A stretch of 64,000 nt of DNA, from contig NZ_JBKOFW010000001.1 of NCBI RefSeq assembly GCF_046764005.1, positions 124,001 through 188,000 on the forward strand. The letters are read 5' to 3'. The DNA is from Oryzobacter faecalis (GTDB lineage Bacteria > Actinomycetota > Actinomycetes > Actinomycetales > Dermatophilaceae). Positions 34,682 through 42,214 of this stretch are shown here, in pieces. Within the stretch, counting starts at the first letter, position 1. The number at the start of each line of letters is the position of its first letter. The position numbers were made by a program, and so were the translations under genes. The notes below the pieces were generated by a model. The model was not told the origin of the DNA, did not search any database, and was given only the letters and a program-made list of their open reading frames with translations.

Positions 34682-35713
34682 GTGACGACGACCCTCGGGG
34701 GCGGTCTCGTCCGCTTCCGGTTCGACCCCGACGACGCCGAGGTCACCGCCGTCGACCTCGACTGCGACCCCGCCGTCCCGGGTCCGCGCTCGCTGCACCG
34801 CGACGGTGACGGGTGGCACCTGTACCTGCCCCGGCCGCCGGTGCAGCGCGTGGAGTACCGGTTCGCGGTCTCCCGTGGTGCGGAGACGGAGACGGTCCTC
34901 GACCCGCTCAACCCGGCCCGGGTCGCCACCGCGTTCGGTGACCGCAGCGTCCTCGAGCTGCCCGGCTACGCACCCCCGTGGTGGCTCGACGCGCCGGTCG
35001 TCGAGGGGCGGCTCACCGACCTCAGCCTCGTCGGGGAGACCGCCGACGAGGTGCCCGTCACGGTCTGGGCGCCCGCCGACCTCCCGGAGGACGAGCCGGC
35101 GCCCCTCCTCCTCGTCCACGACGGCCCCGAGTACGACTCGCTCGCCTCGCTGACGACCTACTCGGCGGCCCTCGTCGCGTCCGGTGACCTCCCGCCGCAC
35201 CGGGTCGCGCTCGCGCACCCGGTGCTCCGTGACGCGTGGTACTCGGGGTCGCCGCAGTACCTGCGGACCGTGGCGGAGGCCGGCCTGGACCGGATCGACG
35301 CCCGCTTCGCCCGGAGGTCGCCGGTCGTCGTCGCCGGGGCCAGCCTCGGGGGCCTGACCGCGCTCCTCCTCGGCGTCCTCGCCTCTCCCCGCACCGGCGG
35401 CGTCCTCGCGCAGTCGGGGTCGTTCTTCCAGGTGCGCCACGACGACTCCGAGAGCGGCTACCGCTGGTTCGGGCGGATCTCGCGCACGGTGCAGTCGCTC
35501 CTCGACATGCGCCACGTCGAGCACCCCCTCGTCGTCGGGATGACGTGCGGCACGCTCGAGGAGAACCTCGCCAACAACCGCGACATGGCGAGCGCCCTGA
35601 CCCGCGCCGGGCACGAGGTGCGCCTGCGCGAGGTGCCGGACCTGCACAACTACACCGCCTGGCGCGACGCCCTCGACCCCACCCTCACGGAGGTCCTCCA
35701 GCGCGTGTGGTGA
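34682..35713 (+). CDS. Esterase, enterochelin-esterase-like (esterase D / Fes fold)
   Basis: The 343-residue alpha/beta hydrolase has an N-terminal beta-sandwich-like region (VRFRFDPDDAEVTAVDLD, YRFAVSRGAETETVLDPLNP), as in Fes/IroE-type and carbohydrate-esterase proteins, then the catalytic domain with VVAGASLGGLTALLLG (nucleophile Ser) and a C-terminal PDLHNYTAWRDALDP that holds the histidine. There is no signal peptide, so it acts in the cytosol. Start GTG 34682 lies 3 bases after the CnoX-like stop. It is followed by a second esterase-fold gene and an ATP-grasp gene. Substrate unknown. Confidence 0.82.
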   Translation: MTTTLGGGLVRFRFDPDDAEVTAVDLDCDPAVPGPRSLHRDGDGWHLYLPRPPVQRVEYRFAVSRGAETETVLDPLNPARVATAFGDRSVLELPGYAPPWWLDAPVVEGRLTDLSLVGETADEVPVTVWAPADLPEDEPAPLLLVHDGPEYDSLASLTTYSAALVASGDLPPHRVALAHPVLRDAWYSGSPQYLRTVAEAGLDRIDARFARRSPVVVAGASLGGLTALLLGVLASPRTGGVLAQSGSFFQVRHDDSESGYRWFGRISRTVQSLLDMRHVEHPLVVGMTCGTLEENLANNRDMASALTRAGHEVRLREVPDLHNYTAWRDALDPTLTEVLQRVW

Positions 35714-35773
35714 CGCCGGTGGCGGTCGGGGGGCGTGGTTGCGAGGCCGTCCCCCGGGCGGCAGGGTGGGCGC

Positions 35774-36520
35774 ATGGAGACCCGCAGCGTCCGACTGCCC
35801 GTCCCGGGCCACGACGCGACCCTCGAGGTCGTGCGCCACGGGTCGTGGGGGAGGCCGGTGCTCCTCTTCCCGTCGGAGGCCGGGGGAGCGCACGACGCCG
35901 AGGGCAACGGGATGCTCGACGCCGTCCGGTGGCTCGTCGACGAGGGGCGGGTCAGCCTGTTCTGCGTCGACTCCCTCGACGCCTGGTCCTGGTCGAACCG
36001 GGACCTTCCCACCGAGGAACGCGCCCACCGGGCCGGGGTGTACGCGGCCTGGGTGTCCGAGCAGGTGCTGCCCCACGTCGTCGCCGAGACCGGGGGTGAC
36101 AGCGAGGTCGTCACCGTCGGCGTCTCGCTCGGCGCCTACCACGCGGTCCACACGACGCTGCAGCGCGCCGACGTCGCCCCTGTCGCCATCGGGCTCTCCG
36201 GCAACTACGACCCGACGACGTGGAACGGGTGGGGCGAGCTCGGCGACGCCACGTACTTCGCCAACCCCTCGGCCTACGTCGCCAACATGGAGGGCGACCA
36301 CCTCGACTGGGTTCGCTCCCGTGCGTCGATCCTCCTCGTCGTCGGTCAGGGCCCCTTCGAGGAGTCACCCACGCGGGCGCTGTCGTCCACCCGGGCCTTC
36401 GCGGACCTGCTAACGCGCAGGGGGATCCGCCACGAGCTCGACGTGTGGGGCCACGACAGCGCCCACGACTGGCCGTGGTGGCACCGCCAGCTCGCGCACC
36501 ACCTGCCCCGCTTCGTCTGA
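35774..36520 (+). CDS. Esterase-family alpha/beta hydrolase
   Basis: The 248-residue protein is a second, shorter esterase fold: VLLFPSEAGGAHDAEGNGM, FCVDSLDAWSWSNRDLP, VTVGVSLGAYHAVHTTLQ (nucleophile Ser) and HDSAHDWPWWHRQLAHHLPRF (histidine). No signal peptide is visible. ATG 35774 follows AGGGTGGG. It is 60 bases after the first esterase and 30 bases before the ATP-grasp gene. The paired hydrolases with a ligase suggest a pathway that makes and trims an ester- or amide-linked product, which is inference. Confidence 0.8.
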   Translation: METRSVRLPVPGHDATLEVVRHGSWGRPVLLFPSEAGGAHDAEGNGMLDAVRWLVDEGRVSLFCVDSLDAWSWSNRDLPTEERAHRAGVYAAWVSEQVLPHVVAETGGDSEVVTVGVSLGAYHAVHTTLQRADVAPVAIGLSGNYDPTTWNGWGELGDATYFANPSAYVANMEGDHLDWVRSRASILLVVGQGPFEESPTRALSSTRAFADLLTRRGIRHELDVWGHDSAHDWPWWHRQLAHHLPRFV

Positions 36521-36550
36521 CCGCTGCGTCCCACCGAAGGAGAACTGACC

Positions 36551-37813
36551 GTGGCCTCCACCACCGACCACCTCGTCGGCCTGCTGCTCGGCGCCGAGGA
36601 GGACTGGCCGACGACGTTCGAGGCGCTCGCCCGGCGGCTCGGCGTCCTCACCGCCCCCGACGGGACGCGCCACTCGATCACGACCGAGCGGGTGAGCATC
36701 GAGCCGTTCAACCTGCGCGACAAGCCCCGCCACGAGCTCGTCATCGACCGGCTCGCCCACTGGTACTACCACCCGCGCGAGTGGCTGAAGAAGGTCGCCC
36801 TCATGGACGACGTGTACCTGCTCAACAGCCCGTTCACCTTCCAGTCGATGGAGAAGCACTCGGCCTACTGCGCCCTCATGCGCCTCGGCATGAACGTGCC
36901 CGAGACCGTGCTCGTGCCGTACAAGAACCCCGTCGACAACGCCCGGTGGGCCTACACGTCGGCCAAGTACAACCGAGGGTTCGACCTCGACTCGATCGCC
37001 GACTCGCTCGGGTACCCGCTGTTCATGAAGCCGTTCGACGGCGGCGGCTGGCGCGGGGTCTCGCAGGTCAAGGACCGGGCCGACCTCCACCAGGCGTACG
37101 ACGACTCCGGCGAGATGCTCATGCACCTGCAGGCGTCGGTGCCGGACTTCGAGCACTTCGCCCGGTCGCTGACCATCGGGCCCGAGACGATGGTCATGAA
37201 GTTCCAGCCCGACGAGCCGATGCACCACCGGTACGCCGTCCGGCACGGGTTCCTCTCCGAGGAGGTGGGCCGCGAGGTCGTGACGATCAGCCAGACGGTC
37301 AACGCCTTCTTCCGCTGGGAGTTCAACTCGTGCGAGATGCTCGTCAAGGACGGCGTCGTCCACCCCATCGACTACGCCAACGCGTGTCCCGACGTCGCCG
37401 TCACCTCGCTGCACTACTACTTCCCGTGGGCGATGAAGGCGCTGCTGCGGTGGACGGCGTTCTGTGTCGTCACCGGGCGGTCGCCGCGCACCCAGGTCGA
37501 GACGGGGCCGTGGTTCGCCGTCGCCGACGACGAGGTCCTCGACTACGCCGGGCGGCTCGCGGCCTACCAGTCCCTCGCCGACGACTACTTCGAGACCGAG
37601 CGCTACCGGGCGTTCTGCGAGTCGACGCTGCCGCACCTCGACGAGATGGTGCTCGAGTGGATCTCCGGGCCCGACTTCCGCACCCTCCTCACCTCGACGA
37701 TCCAGCAGACCTACCCACCGCACGAGTGGGACCGGTTCGAGGCGCACTTCGGCGGGCTGCTCGGGATGTGGGTCAGCGACGAGCAGGACTCTCTCGCAGG
37801 GCGGTCCGCGTGA
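36551..37813 (+). CDS. ATP-grasp enzyme of unknown specificity
   Basis: The 420-residue protein has an N-terminal Rossmann-like part (LNSPFTFQSMEKHSAYCALMRLGMNVPETVLVP), then the ATP-grasp core: GYPLFMKPFDGGGWRGVSQV (ATP-binding Lys and Gly-rich loop), ETMVMKFQPDEPMHHRY, and the metal-binding end EFNSCEMLVKDGVVHPIDYANACPD. Such enzymes join a carboxylate to an amine, thiol or hydroxyl through an acyl phosphate. No pathway partner identifies the substrate. Start GTG 36551 follows AAGGAG by 9 bases. Stop overlaps the YciI-like start. Confidence 0.85.
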   Translation: MASTTDHLVGLLLGAEEDWPTTFEALARRLGVLTAPDGTRHSITTERVSIEPFNLRDKPRHELVIDRLAHWYYHPREWLKKVALMDDVYLLNSPFTFQSMEKHSAYCALMRLGMNVPETVLVPYKNPVDNARWAYTSAKYNRGFDLDSIADSLGYPLFMKPFDGGGWRGVSQVKDRADLHQAYDDSGEMLMHLQASVPDFEHFARSLTIGPETMVMKFQPDEPMHHRYAVRHGFLSEEVGREVVTISQTVNAFFRWEFNSCEMLVKDGVVHPIDYANACPDVAVTSLHYYFPWAMKALLRWTAFCVVTGRSPRTQVETGPWFAVADDEVLDYAGRLAAYQSLADDYFETERYRAFCESTLPHLDEMVLEWISGPDFRTLLTSTIQQTYPPHEWDRFEAHFGGLLGMWVSDEQDSLAGRSA

Positions 37814-38202
37814 CCGAGCCGGTCCGCCCGCACGGTGTCCCGGAGGAGTTCGACGTCCGCACCGTCGTGTACCTGAGGAGCGGGGAGAGCCCGCCGGACC
37901 TCGACGAGGAGGCGTCGACCGCCCTCCACCACGCCCACCTCGCGTACCTGCACGCGCTCTGGGAGCGCGGGCTCGTGGCGGCGAACGGGCCGCTGCTCGA
38001 CAAGAGCGACGACACGATCCGCGGGATGTCGCTCTGGACGGTGTCCCCGGAGGAGGCCCGTCGTCACGCCGAGCAGGACCCGGCCGTCCTCGCCGGGCGG
38101 TTCCGGGTCGACACGGCCCGGTGGGCCGTCTCGGCGGGGCGGGTCGCCTTCCCGGAGCAGGACGGGCCGGTGGGGGAGCGGGTCGCCTTCGAGGACCTCT
38201 GA
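37810..38202 (+). CDS. YciI-like domain protein
   Basis: The 130-residue dimeric ferredoxin-like protein follows the YciI/YCII pattern: RTVVYLRSGESPPDLDEEASTALHHAHLAYLHALWERGLVAANGPLLD, then SLWTVSPEEARRHAEQDPAVLAGRFRVDTARW. The central His of the YciI fold (HLAYLH) and the Asp of the DPAV segment are present. Functions of the family are mostly unknown; some are small dehalogenases or hydrolases. It overlaps the ATP-grasp gene by four bases (GTGA) and closes the cluster. Confidence 0.82.
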   Translation: MTEPVRPHGVPEEFDVRTVVYLRSGESPPDLDEEASTALHHAHLAYLHALWERGLVAANGPLLDKSDDTIRGMSLWTVSPEEARRHAEQDPAVLAGRFRVDTARWAVSAGRVAFPEQDGPVGERVAFEDL

Positions 38203-38218
38203 CGGCAGGCGTCCGACG

Positions 38219-38265
38219 GGTCGAGGTCTTCGGCCGGTGTCGGAGACCGGGCGAATACCTCGACC
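38219..38265. terminator. Bipartite hairpin between convergent YciI-like and pgm genes
   Basis: Outer stem GGTCGAGGT / ACCTCGACC (9 bp) and inner stem CCGGT / ACCGG around the loop GTCGGAG. Position between two convergent genes and symmetry suit a bidirectional terminator. Confidence 0.5.
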
Positions 38266-38300
38266 GGAGGCGGGACGGGCAGGGCGGACGGTGTCAACGG

Positions 38301-39965
38301 TCAGGCGCCGAGGGCGGCGCCCACGACCTCCTTGGCCTCGGCCTGGACCCGCGCGAGGTGCTCGGGCCCCTTGAACGACTCGGCGTAGATCTTGTACACG
38401 TCCTCGGTGCCGCTCGGCCGGGCCGCGAACCACGCCGACGCGGTGACGACCTTGAGGCCACCGATCGCCGCGCCGTTGCCGGGGGCCTCAGTGAGCCGGG
38501 CGGTGATCTCCTCGCCGGCGAGCGTCGTCGCCGTGACGTCGGAGGGAGAGAGGGCGGCCAGCTTGGCCTTCTCCTCGCGCGAGGCCGCGGCGTCGATGCG
38601 CGCGTAGGCGGGCTCGCCGTGGCGCTCGACGAGCGAGCGGTAGTGCTCGCTGGGGCTCGTGCCGGTGGTCGCCTGGATCTCGGAGGCGAGGAGGGCGAGG
38701 AGGATGCCGTCCTTGTCGGTCGTCCACACCGACCCGTCGCGCCGCAGGAACGACGCCCCGGCCGACTCTTCGCCGCCGAACGGCCCGGACCCGTCGAGCA
38801 GCCCCGGGACGAACCACTTGAACCCGACGGGCACCTCGACGAGTCGGCGGCCGAGGTCGGCGGCGACGCGGTCGATCATCGAGGACGACACGAGCGTCTT
38901 GCCGATGAAGCCGTCGGCGCGCCAGTCCGGGCGGGCCCCGCCGTAGAGGTACTGGATCGCCACCGCGAGGTAGTGGTTGGGGTTCATGAGGCCGGCGTCG
39001 GGGGTGACGATGCCGTGCCGGTCGGAGTCGGCGTCGTTGCCGGTCGCGATGTCGTACTCGTCGCGGCGGGCGATGAGCGAGGCCATCGCCGACGGTGACG
39101 AGCAGTCCATCCGGATCTTGCCGTCCCAGTCGAGGGTCATGAACCGCCACGTCGCGTCGACGAGCGGGTTGACCACGGTGAGGTCGAGCCGGTGCCGCTC
39201 GGCGATGGCGCCCCAGTAGTCGACGGCCGCGCCGCCGAGCGGGTCGGCGCCGATGCGGACACCGGCGGAGCGGATCGCGTCGACGTCGAGGACGTTCGGC
39301 AGGTCGTCGACGTAGGTGCCGAGGAAGTCGTAGGTCGAGACGGCGGAACGGGCCCGCGAGAACGGAACTCGCTTCACGTCGGCGAGACCGCCACGGATCA
39401 GCTCGTTGGCGCGGGCCGCGATGACCTTCGTCGCGTCCGAGTCGGCGGGACCGCCGTGCGGGGGGTTGTACTTGAAGCCGCCGTCGCTCGGCGGGTTGTG
39501 CGAGGGGGTGACGACGATGCCGTCCGCCAGACCCGCACCGGCCGGCATCCCGTCGACCCCGGTGACCTTGCCGCGGTTGGCCACGAGGATGGCGTGCGAG
39601 ACCGCCGGGGTCGGGGTGTAGCGGTCGGCGGCGTCGACGAGGACCGTGACGTCGTTCGCGACGAGCACCTCGAGGGCGGACGCCCAGGCGGGCTCCGACA
39701 GGCCGTGCGTGTCGCGCCCGATGAACAGCGGGCCGTCGTACCCCTGGGCCTTCCGGTAGTCGCAGATCGCCTGCGTCGTGGCGAGGATGTGGGCCTCGTT
39801 GAACGACGTCCGAAGGCTCGACCCCCGGTGCCCCGACGTGCCGAACGCGACCTGCTCGTCGACGTTCTCGGGGTCCGGCTGTCGCGTGTAGTACGCGGTG
39901 ACGAGGGAGCTGAGGTCGACGAGGTCCGAGGGTTCCGCCGGCTGTCCGGCGCGGGGCGAGCTCAT
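38301..39965 (-). CDS. pgm: Phosphoglucomutase (alpha-D-glucose phosphate specific)
   Basis: Interconverts glucose 1-phosphate and glucose 6-phosphate and so joins the glycogen genes to glycolysis. The 554-residue four-domain protein has AFGTSGHRGSSL near the N-terminus, the phosphoserine loop VVTPSHNPPSDGG, the metal loop ATGNDADSDRHG, the sugar loop GGEESAGASFLRRDG and the C-terminal phosphate-binding loop RPSGTEDVYKIYAES. Start ATG 39965; an AAGGAT stretch lies 7 bases upstream. Single gene. Confidence 0.96.
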   Translation of the reverse strand: MSSPRAGQPAEPSDLVDLSSLVTAYYTRQPDPENVDEQVAFGTSGHRGSSLRTSFNEAHILATTQAICDYRKAQGYDGPLFIGRDTHGLSEPAWASALEVLVANDVTVLVDAADRYTPTPAVSHAILVANRGKVTGVDGMPAGAGLADGIVVTPSHNPPSDGGFKYNPPHGGPADSDATKVIAARANELIRGGLADVKRVPFSRARSAVSTYDFLGTYVDDLPNVLDVDAIRSAGVRIGADPLGGAAVDYWGAIAERHRLDLTVVNPLVDATWRFMTLDWDGKIRMDCSSPSAMASLIARRDEYDIATGNDADSDRHGIVTPDAGLMNPNHYLAVAIQYLYGGARPDWRADGFIGKTLVSSSMIDRVAADLGRRLVEVPVGFKWFVPGLLDGSGPFGGEESAGASFLRRDGSVWTTDKDGILLALLASEIQATTGTSPSEHYRSLVERHGEPAYARIDAAASREEKAKLAALSPSDVTATTLAGEEITARLTEAPGNGAAIGGLKVVTASAWFAARPSGTEDVYKIYAESFKGPEHLARVQAEAKEVVGAALGA

Positions 39966-40057
39966 GGCGCCGATCCTTCCAGACCGGCCCGCGCGCGGTC
40001 ACCCTCCGATGTCGTGGGGATCACAGGCGGCAGGGCCTCATCGGGGTGGAGCGGAGG

Positions 40058-40074
40058 TACTACGGAGAGTAGTA
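40058..40074 (+). promoter_or_regulatory. Palindrome over the -10 of the sulfide-oxidation-type operon
   Basis: TACTAC-GGAGA-GTAGTA, a perfect 6-bp inverted repeat with 5-base spacer, ending 7 bases before ATG 40082. The right half merges into TAGTAAT, the likely -10. A repressor bound here would block transcription. No regulator gene for it is adjacent. Confidence 0.5.
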
Positions 40075-40081
40075 ATGAGGT

Positions 40082-41323
40082 ATGACGACGACGAAGAGGC
40101 TGGTGGTCCTGGGCTGCGGCACGGCGGGGACGATGGTGGTCAACCGGCTGCATCGGGAGCTCGACCCCGCCGAGTGGTCGGTCACGGTCGTCGACCCGGC
40201 CTCGCACCACGACTACCAGCCGGGGTACCTGTTCCTGCCGTTCGGGCTGACCCGGCCGGACCAGGTGCGACGCCGCGCGAGCGAGCTCGTGAGGCAGGGC
40301 GTGGAGGTCGTGCGCCTGGCCGTCGAGCGCGTCGACCCGACCGCCCGCGCCGTGCACCTCGAGGGCGGCCGTGTGCTCACGTACGACGAGCTCGTCGTCG
40401 CGACCGGCACCTCCCCCCACCCCGAGCAGGTGCCCGGCACGCTGGGGCCCCAGTGGCACCGCGAGATCGGCGAGTTCTACACCTTCCAGGGCGCGCTCGA
40501 CCTGCGCGAGCAGCTGGAGCGGTTCACGGGCGGCCGGCTCGTCGTCCACGTCACCGAGATGCCGATCAAGTGCCCGGTGGCGCCCCTGGAGTTCACCTTC
40601 CTCGCCGACGACTGGCTCCGCCGGCGAGGGCTGCGCGAGGCGACCGAGCTCGTCTTCGTCACCCCGCTCGACGGCGCGTTCACCAAGCCCGTGGCCAGCC
40701 GGACCCTCGGCCACCTCCTCGAGAGCAAGGGCATCCTCGTCGAGCCGGACTTCCTGGTCGAGCGCATCGACCAGGACCGCCGCGTCCTCGTCTCCTACGA
40801 CGAGCGCGAGGTCGCGTACGACCAGCTCGTCACGGTCCCGCTCAACATGGGTGCCGACTTCGTCGCGCGCTCGGGGCTGGGGGACGAGCTCAACTACGTG
40901 CCGGTCGACCCCCACACGATGCAGTCACGGGCCCACCCGGACGTCTGGGCGCTCGGCGACGCCGCAGACCTGCCGACGTCGAAGGCGGGGTCGGTCGCCC
41001 ACTTCTCCGTCGACGTGTTCGTCGAGAACTTCCTCGACCGCGTCGCCGGACGCCCGATGGGCCGGCGCTTCGACGGTCACGCGAACTGCTTCGTCGAGTC
41101 CGGCCACGGCAAGGCGCTGCTCCTCGACTTCAACTACGACACCGAGCCGCTCGCCGGTCGGTTCCCCCTCCCGGTCGTCGGTCCCCTGACCCTCCTCGGC
41201 GAGTCCCGGCTCAACCACCTGGGCAAGCTGGCGTTCCGCCACCTCTACTGGAATGCCCTCCTGCCCGGCCGCCCGCTCGGCCTGCCCGCCGAGATGTCCC
41301 TGGCGGGCAAGCACCCCGCCTGA
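40082..41323 (+). CDS. Sulfide:quinone reductase-like flavoprotein
   Basis: The 413-residue two-dinucleotide-binding flavoprotein has LVVLGCGTAGTMVVNRL (FAD Rossmann motif), YDELVVATGTSPHPEQVPG, VWALGDAADLPTSKAGSVAHF and a C-terminal membrane-contact region. Redox cysteines of the sulfide:quinone reductase type are seen in EMPIKCPVAPLEF (near residue 164) and HANCFVESG (near 339). The likely reaction is oxidation of sulfide to sulfane sulfur with quinone as acceptor. TusE/DsrC-like and DsrE2-like genes follow at once, which supports a sulfur role over NDH-2. Confidence 0.85.
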   Translation: MTTTKRLVVLGCGTAGTMVVNRLHRELDPAEWSVTVVDPASHHDYQPGYLFLPFGLTRPDQVRRRASELVRQGVEVVRLAVERVDPTARAVHLEGGRVLTYDELVVATGTSPHPEQVPGTLGPQWHREIGEFYTFQGALDLREQLERFTGGRLVVHVTEMPIKCPVAPLEFTFLADDWLRRRGLREATELVFVTPLDGAFTKPVASRTLGHLLESKGILVEPDFLVERIDQDRRVLVSYDEREVAYDQLVTVPLNMGADFVARSGLGDELNYVPVDPHTMQSRAHPDVWALGDAADLPTSKAGSVAHFSVDVFVENFLDRVAGRPMGRRFDGHANCFVESGHGKALLLDFNYDTEPLAGRFPLPVVGPLTLLGESRLNHLGKLAFRHLYWNALLPGRPLGLPAEMSLAGKHPA

Positions 41324-41345
41324 ACCCCCACCGGAAGGAGCAGTC

Positions 41346-41660
41346 ATGACCGCCACGACGATCGCCGGCCACCAGGTCGACGTCGACGGCGAGGGCTTCC
41401 TCACCCACCCGCAGCAGTGGACCGAGGACCTCGCACTTGAGCTCGCCCGCCTCATCGGGCTCGAGCTCACCGACGCGCACTGGCGCCTCATCAGGTTCCT
41501 GCGCGCCGACCACGAGGCCCAGGGCGAGACCGCCACCTTGCGCCGGGTCTCGGCGCAGACCGGGACGCCCGTCAAGGACCTCTTCGTGCTCTTCCCCGGC
41601 AAGCCCGCGAAGAAGCTCGCCTACGTCGCGGGCCTGCCCAAGCCGAAGGGATGCGTGTGA
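41346..41660 (+). CDS. TusE/DsrC family sulfur-carrier-like protein
   Basis: The 104-residue protein has the whole family pattern: VDVDGEGFLTHPQQWTEDLALELARLIGLELTDAHWRLIRFLR, and the C-terminal arm AGLPKPKGCV with the penultimate cysteine that carries persulfide. The second arm cysteine of true DsrC, ten residues upstream, is Ala here, so the protein is TusE-like and cannot form the DsrC trisulfide in the usual way. ATG 41346 follows GGAAGGAG. It overlaps the DsrE2-like gene. Confidence 0.92.
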   Translation: MTATTIAGHQVDVDGEGFLTHPQQWTEDLALELARLIGLELTDAHWRLIRFLRADHEAQGETATLRRVSAQTGTPVKDLFVLFPGKPAKKLAYVAGLPKPKGCV

Positions 41661-42214
41661 CCATGACCGCCACCGACACCGCCCCGAGCGACGACACCCT
41701 CGTCGTCCCGTCCTTCGACGACCCGGCCACGAGCGGGCGCAGGCTCGCCATCATCTGTTCCAAGGGCAACCTCGACATGGCGTACCCCGGGCTGATCCTC
41801 GCGAACGCCGCCGTCGGCGAGGGTGTCGAGGTCCACCTGTTCTTCACCTTCTGGGGCTTCGACATCATCACGAGGGCGACGATGGGCGACCTGAAGTTCA
41901 GCTTCGTCGGCAACACCGCAATGCACCCTCCGGGCCACAGCGGCATCGGGATCCACCACATGCTCGGCGCTCTGCCCGGTGCCACGTCGATGGCGACCCG
42001 GATGATGCGCCGGCAGATCGCCGAGCTCGACGTCCCCGACGTCCCCGAGTTCCTCGACCTGCTCCACGGCTCGGGAGCGCACCTGTGGGCCTGCCGGATG
42101 TCGGCCGACATGAACCACCTGACGCAGGACGACCTCTACGAGGGTGTCGAGGGCATCATCTCCGCGAGCGACTTCATCGAGCTCACCGAGGGCGCCCAGC
42201 TGCTCTTCATCTGA
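41651..42214 (+). CDS. DsrE2-like (DsrE/DsrF family) protein
   Basis: The 187-residue protein has RRLAIICSKGNLDMAYPGLILANAAV, EVHLFFTFWGFDIITRA and HLWACRMSADMNHL, the DsrE2 pattern with Cys near residues 36 and 148; the second is the sulfur-accepting position in DsrE2 proteins. It probably takes sulfane sulfur from the flavoprotein product or passes it to the TusE-like carrier. The start may be ATG 41651, GTG 41657 (best placed after GAAGGG) or ATG 41663. It ends 8 bases inside the convergent glgB gene. Confidence 0.85.
   Translation: MRVTMTATDTAPSDDTLVVPSFDDPATSGRRLAIICSKGNLDMAYPGLILANAAVGEGVEVHLFFTFWGFDIITRATMGDLKFSFVGNTAMHPPGHSGIGIHHMLGALPGATSMATRMMRRQIAELDVPDVPEFLDLLHGSGAHLWACRMSADMNHLTQDDLYEGVEGIISASDFIELTEGAQLLFI

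Noticed and set aside
31799..36301. Minus-strand open frame of 1,500 codons
   Set aside because: Antisense to six supported plus-strand genes; composition (Glu/Asp/Arg/Val repeats) is the usual shadow of GC-rich coding sequence.
40082..41323. Type II NADH dehydrogenase
   Set aside because: The redox-type cysteines in IKCPVAP and ANCFVE and the sulfur-carrier genes downstream favour a sulfide:quinone-reductase-like enzyme.
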